Origin: Taudactylus pleione
Lineage: Eukaryota; Chordata; Amphibia; Anura; Myobatrachidae
Length of the DNA stretch: 64,000 nucleotides
Assembly: GCA_031769625.1 (NCBI GenBank)
Contig: JAUIMM010000686.1
Location: 1,674,001-1,738,000 of the forward strand
Reading direction: 5' to 3'
Within the stretch, counting starts at the first letter, position 1. Each line of letters begins with the position of its first letter. Positions 23,056 to 33,507 of this stretch are shown here, one piece after another. A program made the position numbers and the translations under genes. The notes beneath the pieces were generated by a model that saw only the letters and a program-made list of their open reading frames with translations, made no database searches and was not told the origin of the DNA.

Positions 23056-23512
23056 TTTAAAGGAGGAACTTCATCTATTCTATTCCCGAGCTGTGATTCA
23101 TGAGACTTGCTCCTTTTGAGTGTTGAAAAGTTGGGAAGCAACTGCTGGAAAACCTTACGGCTGGGTGGTGGTGGTGTCCGAGGAGGCTTCAACTTCATGT
23201 GCCTCTTTGACACTGGAGTGGTGGGAGGGGTAATTGTAATCCCATGGGGAGTCCTCAAAGTTAGCCTATTGCTTGGTGTTGATGATGTAAAGGGATCCTG
23301 GAAGCTCTCTGGATAAATATAAAGTCCATGTGATTCAGAAACAGGGATGGCAGACACTGATATGGATCGAGGCTGGTGGCTGTTGGACTTTGGAAGTTGA
23401 GTGTTTAAAGTCCAAACAGTCCCCACAGAAGATGAGAGGTCAGATGGAATATGGGAAGAACTTTCTTTCCGGGTTTCAAGAGGATTCCACAATGCATCCT
23501 TTGTGTCCCCAC
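23056..23512 (-). CDS. ksr1: ksr1 exon, Ser/Pro-rich region with first 14-3-3 site
   Basis: This 457-nt exon begins after acceptor CTCTGCCTAG and ends TTTAAA before donor GTAAGT. Visible landmarks are PRSISVSAIP, ITPPTTP (candidate proline-directed ERK phosphorylation sites), KLKPPRTPPPPSRKVFQ, and RSKSHESQLGNRID, whose RSKSHE core is the first 14-3-3 binding site known in KSR1. An upstream AG (before TATTTGCTCT) was rejected because it would enter in phase 0, whereas the preceding exon ends in phase 1. The exon ends with two bases of a Lys codon, so a partner exon must supply one base. That constraint is what identifies the microexon at 13046-13050. Confidence 0.95.
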
Positions 23513-23816
23513 CTAGGCAGAGCAAATACTGTGAAATTCTAACATAGAATTCCAACGACAAATCTCACAGACCTTAATACAATATATAAAATTCTCCTAT
23601 TATATAATATCCTCATTAGCTAGACAGGAGCTACATAACAGCTGAATGCTGGCAGTGTCTGGAAGAGCAACGACGAGTTAAAAAGATCCGCACAGACTCC
23701 TAATACTCCATCATAACAAAATAATGTTATTTTACCCCTTCTGGATTTTATATAATTACTATTTATCTCTCACCAAGGGGGGTGCACCCAGGAATAAATT
23801 TGATATGAACAAAAAC

Positions 23817-24110
23817 GAAAAAAGAAAAAGTATTCCTATCACGGGGCACTCAAGAACAAACACATATAATTGATTTTTAATTTCTAAATCCACATAACCA
23901 CCAAATATAGCAACATTAGTGACCCATATTATACCATTTTAAAACTTAACCTTTAATCAATCCTTAGATTGGATAGGGCGAAATATACTCTATTTTTATG
24001 ATTTTAATATATTTAAAAACAATTCAGTCTTAAATCCACCCCACAATATTTGATAATTATAAATTATTCGGACTAGTTATATCATATTCAGTATAGTAAT
24101 ATGTCTCTCA
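23817..24110. repeat. PLE inverted arm (left)
   Basis: Reverse-complementary to 28105-28400, for example AAAAGTATTCCTATCACGGG versus its complement near 28370. A diverged direct relative of its inner part lies at about 24485-24660 (CAATCCCTGGATTGGAT). Confidence 0.9.
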
Positions 24111-25135
24111 TGAGCGTCAGTAGACAACGGACATCTATTATATCAGAAGGTAGAATATCTCTGGTTATGAAAAACCAGAATTAATATCTTAGTTATCACA
24201 TTCTAAAATCGCCTACTGCATCCTTCAGCAATTATGGACACTAAGTCAAACATATGCCTAGTATCTGAATAACTGATGTTATATACTATATTAATATTGC
24301 AGGCATCATTCATGTTTTGAAATGCATACAGTAGTCTTCAGCTTAATTATTGACACCAATGTTTCATGAATAGCTCTGAATGTCAGATCATAGGTGCCCA
24401 CTAATCATTGTCCTATAGTCTAACAGACGCCTATAAATCTTTACTTAGTATAGTGAGGATGGGCAAAACCTAAACATATACCACACCCTTAATCAATCCC
24501 TGGATTGGATGTAGCGAAATGTATAATATTTAAATCAATATATAAAAACATACAATAAAATCATTAATTCCACCTTGTTTAATAGTTCTATATTATTCGG
24601 ACTAACCACATAAGATACTGTATAATTAGATGTCTCTCCCGAGCGCCTGTAGATAACGGATGCGCATTATTCACCATTTATTATATCTCTGTTAATAGAG
24701 AGCTACTATTGGTATCCTTATTCCTACAATCCTAAAAGATCACCTACTACCAATAAGGAATTAATGTCAATCTACTTTACAATCTATTCAGTATAGCTGA
24801 TCTGACATTTTAAACCAATGAAGCGTTCATCTGGCAGTAAGTAAATTTATTATTGACACATTTTTTCTGCAACTATGGATACAAAGTGTTCAGTTACATT
24901 AATGTATTATTCTGAACTAATATATCTCTCATGATTTTCATTACACGAAAGTTGTAATACCAACTGCACTTTCCTTAGCCCAGATTAACGTATTGGCAAA
25001 GGGTTAATTTCTTCATACATTAATCCTGTGTTCCAATATTGCTGTTATAAAGTCACAAGGCAGGTTGTATTTTACAGAGATATATCCTACATCTAAATGA
25101 TTATTGATGAAAGCCTCTTGAATATATTTAATATC

Positions 25136-25360
25136 CCATGTGCAGTAATCTTCGGCTTGGTATCTGGCATAAATGCCTCTTAAATAACTCTGAAAACCGG
25201 GTCACACGCACCCGCTTAGTACCTGGCAATAATGCCTCTTAGATAACTCTGAATATTGGGTCACACACGCCCGCTAGTCAGTTCAGCTTAGTATTTGGCA
25301 TAAATGTCTCTTAAATAACTCTGGATACCGGGTCACACGCACCCACTAATCAGTATCCTG
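25136..25360. repeat. Tandem repeat in PLE 3' region, about 3 units
   Basis: Units share GGCATAAATGCCTCTTAAAT, then AACTCTG and CGGGTCACACGCACCC. Three diverged copies, with a weaker fourth relative at about 24335-24420. Confidence 0.8.
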
Positions 25361-25461
25361 TAATCTCACAGATGCTCATGTACATATATAACATTGTATC
25401 TAAAAGGTGGTCACAACATAGACATACACACTACACACGCCAGACAGCGTGCATCACGTGT

Positions 25462-25502
25462 CTCCTGACGTGCGTTTCGCTGTGTGGCTTAATCATAGGA
25501 GC
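25462..25502 (-). ncRNA. Hammerhead-ribozyme-like motif in PLE
   Basis: The minus strand reads CTCCT, ATGATTAAG, CCACACAGC, GAAAC, GCACGTC, AGGAG. CTCCT and AGGAG can form stem I, GAAAC matches the invariant core strand, and GTC precedes the expected cleavage position. The CUGAUGA strand reads AUGAUUA, so C3 and G8 are both changed (to A and U, still able to pair). Hammerheads are known in PLE terminal regions; this copy is probably decayed. Confidence 0.4.
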
Positions 25503-25721
25503 AACCCATCCGTCGGGTTGTGAAATCCAATATACATAGTAACCACCAATCAGCTTACTCCTTTCTGACTGATGGCATTACCAGCCAATCCGTTTAGCCT
25601 GTCAGCGTTCTCGTTGGTTTACAGCCAGTGGCAATGATTTCAACAAAGTCGGAATGTACTTAATGATTAATAAATGTACTATCAACCTTGACAATCTGTC
25701 ACAATGCAACAATAGGTCAGT

Positions 25722-25739
25722 ACTTGATCTTAGCCAAAA
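25722..25739 (-). other. 18-nt match to U2 snRNA 5' region
   Basis: The minus strand reads TTTTGGCTAAGATCAAGT, identical to the conserved segment near the 5' end of vertebrate U2 snRNA (recalled from knowledge of U2). Flanks do not match U2 well, so it is not a U2 gene. Confidence 0.4.
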
Positions 25740-26453
25740 TACTAAGATAAGTTAAAATTAAACCTCAAGGGGTGATAAAATTCTCACATAAAGTGACTCT
25801 TTACAAATGCACAATTTTACCACCTATAACTCAAATTAAGAGAGTATTAAATAGCCATATTTCTCAATGCTTAAAAATTTATTTCACATATTACTAATTA
25901 GTACCTAATCCTTAGTATTAGAATTGTTCAACTATCACCAATATTAATATATTCCAAAAAATATATTCTAAACGACAATTAAATTACAACATAAAAAATA
26001 TAAAAAAAAAGAAAAAATATATTTATATTAATAATAATAGTAATAATAATAATATGCATCACAGTCATTAATGTGATATACATCATAATATTTCAACTAA
26101 TAAATCAACTGTAATCAAATTATTGAATCTCAATATAACCCTAGTGTTGATATTCCAATATCCCCATAAATATGTTGTTACTAAATAATTTATTAAATTA
26201 TATCCAAAATCATTATTAATAAATGTGATACAAATAATTAATACTCATTTAAATGTGCCTAAATCTAAAATATGAAATAATCATAGTGCTCTGTGATAAA
26301 AAATAAAAAAAAAATGTGATAACACGTGACCAATAATAAACTACGTGAAAATAATTAGGACAGGTATATAAACCTGATCAATAAGATAATAATGATAATG
26401 TACATATTCAATATTTAGTATACCCTTAATATACAAATTCATCAATTTTCAAA

Positions 26454-27242
26454 TTATTTTAGCAATGCACCAAAATTAAAATGTTCATTCATTCTGACTG
26501 GTTGTAAACCTCCCAGTAGAAATGTCCAATGACTCTCTCTCTTCAATAGCTGTTGAGTAATATCACCACCCCTAATCCCCAAGTTTACTTTTTCTATGCC
26601 AAAGGCTCCCAGAGCAGAGACATCCCCATTATGTTGATCATGGAAATGTCTCGCTACAGATGCAAGTTGTTTGAACTTCATCAAATCTAATTTGGAGTTT
26701 CTTATACTCCCTACATGTTCAAGCAATCTCTGTTTAAGGGGTCTGGTGGTCATTCCAATGTACTTTTTATTGCAAGGACACATTAGACAATACACAACTC
26801 CTGAGGTGTTACAGTTTATATAATCTTGTATTTTATGAATATTATTATACTTATCAATCACCTCTGTGGTGCGAGTCATAAATTTACAGGCTCTACATCC
26901 ACCACATTTAAAGGAGCCCTCAGCCACAGGTTTTCTCTTCCTATTGCTAACAAAGTGGCTGTGAACCAATTTGTCCTTGAAGTTGGTTGACCTCCTCCAA
27001 CTCATAGAGACCTTAGGTCCAATATGCTTGGCAAGAACTGGGTCCAATGTCAATGCCGGCCAATGTTTATGAATAATGTCCTGAATTTGTTGCCATTCAG
27101 CACAAAAGTCTCCAACAAACCTGATTTTTTCCGACTCCTTCTCTCTGGTTTTATTGGGGTATAGTAATGAGTTCCTATCTCTAAGGCTAGTCTCATATCT
27201 AGCTTTCTTAATTGCTCTCCTACTATATCCTCTTCTAATCAA
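26454..27242 (-). pseudogene. PLE GIY-YIG endonuclease domain
   Basis: 262 residues continue the PLE polyprotein in another frame: linker KARYE, a KCGGCRACKF Cys cluster typical of PLEs, then GVVYCLMCPCNKKYIGMTTR and PLKQRLLEH, the GIY-YIG nuclease core with its conserved Arg and distal residues. In PLEs this nuclease opens the target site for reverse transcription. The domain itself is open; it is inactive as a unit only because of the frame break with RT and the 5' truncation. Confidence 0.9.
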
Positions 27243-28104
27243 TCTCTGATAATTCCTCCGATCTTAACTGGAATTGGGTAGGATCTGAACAATTTCTTTT
27301 AAGGCGTAGGAACTCCCCTTTTGGTATTCCGTTCAGGACAGGTGGGAAGTGTGCACTGGATCTATGTAAAAGACTATTAGTGGCCGTATGTTTCCTGTAC
27401 AAATCTGTGGAGATGTAACCATCATTCTTTTTTTCTATCCTCAGATCAAGAAAGGTAATTTCTGATTCACTGACCTCATAGGTAAGTTTAAGGTTCATGT
27501 CATTCATGTTCAAGAGATTGATGAATTCCACAAATGTATTGTATGTACCATCCCACAATATCAAGAGGTCATCTATATACCTCATCCAAATCAGAATATG
27601 TTTAGTATAGGATTCATTGGTCTCGTTAAAAACCATAGTCTCCTCCCACCAGTAGATGCTGGCATACGTGGGGGCACATGCCGCCCCCATAGCTGTGCCC
27701 CTTACTTGTAGATAAAACTTGTCATTAAAGACAAAGAAATTCTTGGAGAGTACAAAAGAGAGTAATTTCATTAAGAAGTTTCCAAATTCTGTAATGCCAT
27801 CCTTCTCCAAATAATATCGAACTGACTCAATACCTTTCTCATGTTGAATGCTGGTATAAAGTGACTCCACAGCGCACGTAGCGAGTAGAACACCTTTATC
27901 AACATGAATTTCATCCATTTTATGTAGGACGTCCATCATATCCTGTGTATTTGAAGGTAAATTGGTCACAAATCGTCTTAAGTGGGTGTCCAAAAATTTA
28001 CTGGCTTGCTCAGTTAAGCTCTTTATGCCGGACACTATTGGACGTCCTGGGGGTGCCTGATCATTTTTGTGAATTTTAGGTAGCATATAGAAAGTGGGTA
28101 TCAC
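27235..28104 (-). pseudogene. PLE reverse transcriptase domain (N-truncated)
   Basis: A 289-residue frame contains FYMLPKIHKNDQAPPGRPIV, GTAMGAACAPTYA and the catalytic MRYIDDLL, followed by LKLTYEVSESEITFLDL. These are PLE RT motifs, a family related to telomerase RT. The usual N-terminal portion before FYMLPKIHK is absent because the inverted arm begins there. The frame ends 8 nt into the endonuclease frame; a one-base change near 27240 separates RT from the linker, so the polyprotein is broken. Confidence 0.9.
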
Positions 28105-28400
28105 TGAGAGACATATTACTATACTGAATATGATATAACTAGTCCGAATAATTTATAATTATCAAATATTGTGGGGTGGATTTAAGACTGAATTGTTTTT
28201 AAATATACTAAAATCATAAAAATAGAGTATATTTCGCTGTATCCAATCTAAGGATTGATTAAAGGTTAAGTTTTAAAATTGGTATAATATGGGTCACTAA
28301 TGTTGCTATATTTGGTGGTTATGTGGATTTAGAAATTAAAAATCAATTATATGTATTTGTTCTTGAGTGCCCCGTGATAGGAATACTTTTTCTTTTTTGT
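28105..28400. repeat. PLE inverted arm (right)
   Basis: Reverse complement of 23817-24110 with few mismatches. Its inner border coincides with the start of the recognisable RT frame at 28104. Confidence 0.9.
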
Positions 28401-28416
28401 TCAGTGTCTGGAAGAG

Positions 28417-29119
28417 GTCATAAGTTGAGCATTTGCGAATACAAGTCCTTACTTTTGCTTACAGAGCGCACAAATACAAACTATTCTTTTGTAAGCTTAT
28501 AAAATGCACTGAACATTATGTAAATTGCTAACATAATAATGTGATAGGCCTTTCAGCTAATTAACATTCTATTACTACATTTAAATGTATCCTGTATATT
28601 AAACATTTTCATCAATGTCAATTATTGCATAATCTGGTAAAAAAAGGAATAAAGAAATATAAATAAGAAAAAAAATTAAAGAATAAAAACGCTCAAACAA
28701 AGCAAGTTACATATCTGTGTCCTTCCAGTCCTATCCTGTTAAACATGGTGGGGAAAGTAGACCGCTAGGTAGCACAGCTAGTTTGTGGGAGTATATAAAT
28801 CCAATGCCACATCGGTCTATTTTCTGATCTGTGTATACCGGTTTGCCTGTATGTATGCATGTCTGAGTAAATCATTTAGGTTTTCTGTTTGAACTCCTAC
28901 CTAACACACAATCTTAACTAGCTAGTGGGGCAAGGCCTAAAATGTGCCAATTTGTAAATTAGGAATGATGGGAGGTAGGACACATATGCTTATGAAGGTT
29001 GATGATTGTTATAACATAACACCCAATAGTGACTTAAAATAACCTTGGGTCCTGTGAGGATTCCAAGATATGGTGCCATCGCTGTCTGTTTCACCAATTT
29101 TTAATTAAAGGTCACTAAT
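28417..29119. other. ksr1 intron, unclassified
   Basis: AT-rich intron right of the PLE target duplication; no repeat or exon recognised. Confidence 0.5.
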
Positions 29120-29441
29120 GCTGCCCATCCATTAGCAGACCATAGAAACGACAGCATGATTATGACATTGTAATCGTGCTGTAGTTTCTGTGTGTGTGAT
29201 AAGCCTACACTCAACGAGCAGTCGTTCAGTGCAGGCTCAGCAATCATCTGGCAAAATGCTGAACCTGACGTTATCGTCAGGTTGACCAGCATGTTTGCCC
29301 GATGACTGATGTCGGAAACGACCAGCGGGCGCGCACATCGCTGGTCATTTCCGACCTTAAAGTGCCCAATTTGCGGACGATTTGCAAGAGACTGCACGAT
29401 AACGACATCATTATCGTGCAATCGCCTAGTGGATGGGCAGC
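29120..29441. mobile_element. Serial-hairpin MITE, fifth family (copy 1)
   Basis: Ends GCTGCCCATCCATTAG and CTAGTGGATGGGCAGC are inverted. Consecutive hairpins: GAAACGACAGCATGA/complement, GCCTACACT/AGTGCAGGC, CCTGACGTTATCGTCAGG, GTCGGAAACGACCAGCG/complement, TGCACGATAACGAC/complement. Related to 57432-57756. Confidence 0.8.
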
Positions 29442-30090
29442 TTAACAGTGACTGAACCCTAAATAAGCACTGCTCAAAAGTTGTTCTGTGCTTGTGCATA
29501 TAGACAGGACATCACAAATATTAAAGGTAGGCAAAAAAAAATTGCACATGGCAATGTATAACAGAAGTTGTTATTCTGTACTGTACTCGGCAGTAACCCT
29601 TTATGTTTACATGACCTCTCTCAGGCTTGCTCACTGTCTACCCAGAACCACTATGCTAACATAAAATACAACAGTGATGGAGTGGGCAGCAACTGTATTC
29701 TCTAAACGATGTATTTGCAGGAATGGAGATCTGTAAAGAACTGTGGATGTTCTGGGCGTAGAGTAAAATTATATTTTAGGCCATTCTTACATGTAAATTA
29801 CAAGATGCTATGTGGTCAGATATGACTTTGCAGCTGTTGGAATACATTAAATGTATAGTACATATCAGTGGATTTTTTTCTATAAAATATGTACCAGTAC
29901 TCAGAAAGGGAGAATACTATCACAAAAAAGCACTAGTATGTTTGTGTCTATGTAGGTTATTATTCTGTAAATTAGCCATATGTGATAATGACCTTTTCAA
30001 TACATGTTAATCTTCATTAAAAAAAACTGTTGCTAACTGAAACTAAAGGGTTTACATATAAACCTGGGAACTGGAGGCAAACGGCTTTAC
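29442..30090. other. ksr1 intron, nothing recognised
   Basis: AT-rich intron adjoining the CA1 exon donor; no repeats or coding signal seen. Confidence 0.5.
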
Positions 30091-30238
30091 CTGGCCATGC
30101 TAATTTCTTCAGACAGCTAAGAGCTCCGTTCAGCCGGGAGCACTCTTCCGTGCTAGCTCCATATCTCTTCATGGTTTCTTTTACTTTTAATTCATTCATC
30201 TCTAGTAAGGCATCTAGTGTTAAATCTTTAGGTATTTC
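30091..30238 (-). CDS. ksr1: ksr1 exon, C-terminal half of CA1 region
   Basis: The exon starts after acceptor CTTGTAG with the codons for [16 protein letters not shown] and ends in CCAG before donor GTAAAG (phase 1). It continues with [12 protein letters not shown] and a Cys-rich helix ending CLKKLAWPG. This matches the SAM-like/coiled-coil CA1 region of KSR1, which is used for membrane association and BRAF contact. Length is 148 nt, starting in phase 0. It joins the 23512 exon so that the split codon encodes Gly (G+GT), giving WPGGDTKD. Identity is strong; the acceptor was chosen because it preserves both frame and similarity. Confidence 0.93.
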
Positions 30239-30959
30239 CTACAAGATAAAAAATAAAAATTACAGTATGATTTAAAATAAAAGCCAAGAGGTATATATTT
30301 TTTTTTACTACAAGCTCTGACAGTGTTGCACAAAACATTTTTGTTACAAAGTTCATATATATCACTATATTGTATATTATACCTGCAAAGATGGTCAGAT
30401 TGAACACTGATTCTTATACTGAGTTGGGTGCAAAATTTCAACATGAGAATGTCACCATGGTCATAAGTTGATGTTTATCATATTGACATTCACCATGTAG
30501 ACAGTAACGAAACATCGACATTACGTCCTAGCAGTGACTTACCTTCTCCTGGTAGCTCCAGCATCATTGATACGGTCGACCTCTTGACCACATCCCCATG
30601 TACCCACTATCAACTACAGTGGACTTTACTGTGTTACAGGCCTACATATTAATAAATAATATCCTACTACAAACACTTGTTGTGAAAGCATAGCATCTAT
30701 AGGCGTCAAAGCAAATAACTCTGGTAGAAGCTTTAGAAGATCAGAAAACATGGACAAGAGGTCTTACATTATTTTCCACATGTAACCAGCAATAATCATG
30801 TACATTACAGATCCTCACTCTTGCTCATTTTGTTTGCCCCACCCACATGAACTTCAAGAACTGATTATTCACTTGCTGCCTAATATATCCCACCCCTTTA
30901 CAGGTGCCATTGTAACAACATAATCAATGTTAGTTACTTCACCTGTCAGTGGTTTTAAA
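30239..30959. other. Upstream ksr1 intron, nothing recognised
   Basis: Begins with the CA1 exon acceptor. No exon seen here or in the rest of the window, so this intron is probably longer than 33 kb. Confidence 0.5.
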
Positions 30960-31680
30960 GTTATGACTGATCTGGTATATCTCACACAAGACACTGAAAA
31001 CACTTTCATTCATGCACTCATTACCTCCCCCTTTGACTACTGGAATAGTCTCCTTCATGGTTTTCCAGTATAACGTCCTGTTCTGCTCTATTTGTTAATA
31101 ACCAGTCTTGTTGTATCACAGTTGTTTTCCTAACTCAAAATTGCACAGGAATATACTTGTGCTATATAAATAAATGCTAATAATAATAGCATTTGATACC
31201 GTGGACCATGGGATTCTAATTTATTGCCTGCAAAATTCTGCGGACTGGATGGCATAGCGCCTTATCTGATTTGAATTATTTTTCACTGACATGTCATAGA
31301 CCGTATCTTCAGGAGTATACCCAGTGCCACTGCCTTTCTGTGTTCCCCAGAGTTCTATTCTATCTTCCATACTACTTGCAGCAGACATGCACCCATCATG
31401 TCCAATGCAGATGAAAATCAACTGTACCTGTCCATTACTCTGGGTACTGAGAACCCAATACCAAACTTTAATGGCTGTCTAGCTAAGCTCCAGGAGTGGA
31501 TGAGTGCCAGTTGGCCGCAACTGTATCCTGATAAAACAGAGGTACTTAAGGTAGGATCTCACCAGCAAAAGAGCAAGACTGCAGCTTTGCCAAACAACTG
31601 GACCTATACTTGGGAGTTTGGAGTTAAAAACATTGCCCAGGTGAGATATTTTGTTGTTGTTCTGGATTGTGGCTTGACAC
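30960..31680 (+). pseudogene. L2/CR1-like LINE RT fragments
   Basis: At about 30990-31110 the reading HALITSPFDYWNSLLHGFP matches the LINE block 'HAFITSRLDYCNSLLYGLP'. It ends near 31190 with a TATATAAATAAATG tail and ATAATAATA. A second fragment then starts with AFDTVDHGIL, continues to NADENQLYLS (the YADDTQLYLS catalytic box, decayed) and LQEWMSASWPQLYPDKTEVL. Stops and frame changes are frequent. It runs into the MITE at 31683. Confidence 0.85.
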
Positions 31681-31682
31681 TT

Positions 31683-32565
31683 AGGGGCATATTCAAGTAG
31701 GTGCGAAAAGCCGTTTCCGGCGATAAACTTTTCGCGAGTGACATCATTTCGCCATGTGAAAAGGTTCCGCCGTATTCAATTCCGGAGACTTTTCACCGGT
31801 GGGGAAACTCAATGCAATTGAACCAGCAAAAAAGTTTCGCCTATGAATAGGTGTCGAAAAAAAGTGCAGACTTGGGGTTTTGGGGTGCAAACCTCGGAAA
31901 AACCCCCTACACCCTTGGAACAGCCCCCCCAAAGGTAAACTGCATAAAAAAAAAAAAAAGTTTCAAAAATCCTTTAGATCACCACAAAAAAGTACTTTAA
32001 TTTTGGGGGTGAAAAGTCCAAAGTTGAGGGACAAATTTAAAAACTAGCAAAATAGACTCCAGGGGGGTCTCCAAGTGTGCCCCAGGTGTTTTTAAGTTTG
32101 TAGGTGGCTGCGTCAGGTGGATTTTGTGCATTTTTTAAAACTTCACTTTAGCAACTTTTAAATGTGCTTGCACTAATTTTTGTGTACAGAAAATTTGCTG
32201 GGACTAATTATATTCTGGAAAAAAACCTGCTAAATGCTATACTTCACCGCTTATGCAAAGACGCTAATTAGCAGCTATTGAGAGCAAGTACCCCAAATAC
32301 CTTCAGCAGGCCTATTCGGGGGCATCTATAGTGATCCCCAATGGCAGTGCAATTTTTGGGGGGTGACAGGCTGATTTTCCCAAATCTGACAGCACTTTTC
32401 GCATGTTACAGTTTCGCCGGGTCTAGTTTTCGCAGATTTCTAATTGAATACAGGGATAAACGGGGAGGCGTGCAATACTTTTTCGCATTGAAAACCAGCG
32501 ATGTTGGTGAAAAGTCCGTCATGCGAAAAGTACGTGACTTTTTGCATGGAATTGAATATGCCCCT
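31683..32565. mobile_element. MITE inserted in the L2-like fragment
   Basis: Inverted ends AGGGGCATATTCAA and TTGAATATGCCCCT; TT flanks both sides. The host LINE reading resumes directly after it (CTTGAC...GTCAAGTGTCAGCC), confirming the borders. Many GCGAAAAG/CTTTTCGC words. Confidence 0.85.
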
Positions 32566-32988
32566 TTGACGTCAAGTGTCAGCCATCACCAAATCTTCAT
32601 TCTCTCATTTGAGAAAGATAGCCAAAATCAAGAACTTGATTCACTGAAAAGATCTTCCTAGACTAATATATGCATTTGTATTATCACCACACTTGGACTA
32701 CGGCAATGTACTCTACCTGAGTCTCCCAATAAAGTACTGCAACGATTGCAGCTGGTACAAAATGCAGCAGCCAGGATGCTAACTAACCAGCCCTGTTTCC
32801 TCTACATAACACCCATTCTATACTCCCTTCCTTGGCTGCCCATAAGATGGCTAAACTTTTTCAAGATTGAATTAGAAACTTTGAAGGCCCTAAATAAGCA
32901 GGATCCAAGGTAATTCAAGAAGCTTCTAATTACATATTTGATTACTTCAAATCGGCAGGTGAAGGACTATTAGAATCTCATAGTCTTC
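32566..32988 (+). pseudogene. L2/CR1-like LINE fragment, continued
   Basis: The reading includes HLDYGNVLYLSLP-like and LQRLQLVQNAAARMLTNQ, the standard block after the LINE RT core, then PILYSLPWLPIR. It is interrupted by the hAT element at 32997 and resumes at 37937. Confidence 0.85.
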
Positions 32989-33507
32989 ATTTGGGCTAGG
33001 GGTGAGCGGGTTCGGATTTCTGAAATCCGAACCCCCCCGATCCGAGGCAGATCCGAGTCAGGCTCGACTTTTCCCGCCTGACTCGGATCTGAAATCGAGG
33101 CAAAACGTCATCATCCCGCCTTCCGAGTCTCGCGGGTTTTGGATCCTATATAAGGTACCCGCGTCGGCGCCATTTTCTCACTCGGCTGTGGACAGTGAAG
33201 AGGGAGGGTGGGAGTTAGGGCTATGTAGTGTAGTGTAGTGCTGCTGTTGTCCACTACTTCAAAGTCCATAGGGGCTGGCTGTGTTGTGCTGTGCTGCTGT
33301 TGTTAATAGGGGCTGTGTCCACTACTTCAAAGTCCATAGGGGCTGGCTGGACTGTGTTGTGCAGTCAGTTCTCCATAGGGGCTGTGTCCACTCCAAAGTC
33401 CTGTGCAGTGTCCCAGTCCTAAAGGGGTGCTGTAGTGTTGTCCAGGGGGTGCTCTGTCCATCAGGGGTGCTCCCCCCAAGTGCTAAAAAAATAATATTTT
33501 TTGTGTG

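Larger units (their letters stand above)
24111..26453. other. PLE 3' non-coding region
   Basis: About 2.3 kb, very AT-rich, with several degenerate direct repeats and an (AAT)n run at 26032-26054. It holds the hammerhead-like and U2-like motifs described separately. Confidence 0.6.
23668..28401 (-). mobile_element. Penelope-like element (PLE) with inverted terminal arms
   Basis: The element is bounded by a perfect 15-bp target duplication CAGTGTCTGGAAGAG (23653-23667 and 28402-28416). On the minus strand it carries a reverse transcriptase (YIDDLL) followed by a GIY-YIG endonuclease, the defining PLE pair. About 295 bp at 28105-28400 is the reverse complement of 23817-24110. The RT frame begins exactly at that inverted arm, so the body is 5'-truncated and joined to an inverted copy of its own 3' part, a known PLE insertion form. 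It lies in a ksr1 intron in sense orientation. Confidence 0.92.
687..30238 (-). other. ksr1: ksr1 gene segment (internal exons and introns)
   Basis: Eight exons on the minus strand together encode about 364 residues in one continuous frame that match vertebrate KSR1, a pseudokinase scaffold that brings RAF, MEK and ERK together at the plasma membrane. KSR1 rather than KSR2 is indicated by the stretches [21 protein letters not shown] and [11 protein letters not shown]. Introns in transcript order are about 6.6, 10.0, 1.1, 4.1, 1.5, 0.12 and 5.2 kb. The DIRS and Penelope elements lie in the same orientation as the gene; the hAT and L1 elements upstream are antisense. Upstream exons (CA1 start, initiator) and downstream exons (kinase domain) were not found in the window. 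Confidence 0.93.

Noticed and set aside
23513..23536. Alternative acceptor 24 nt upstream for the 23056-23512 exon
   Set aside because: It would add YLLCLG but needs phase 0, while the CA1 exon ends in phase 1; the CTAG acceptor fits frame and similarity.
23950..24510. Additional GGCGAAATATAC / AGCGAAATGTAT words as hammerhead cores
   Set aside because: No CUGAUGA-like strand or stems could be drawn around them.
25709..25745. U2 snRNA gene or pseudogene
   Set aside because: Only about 18 nt match; the rest of U2 is absent.
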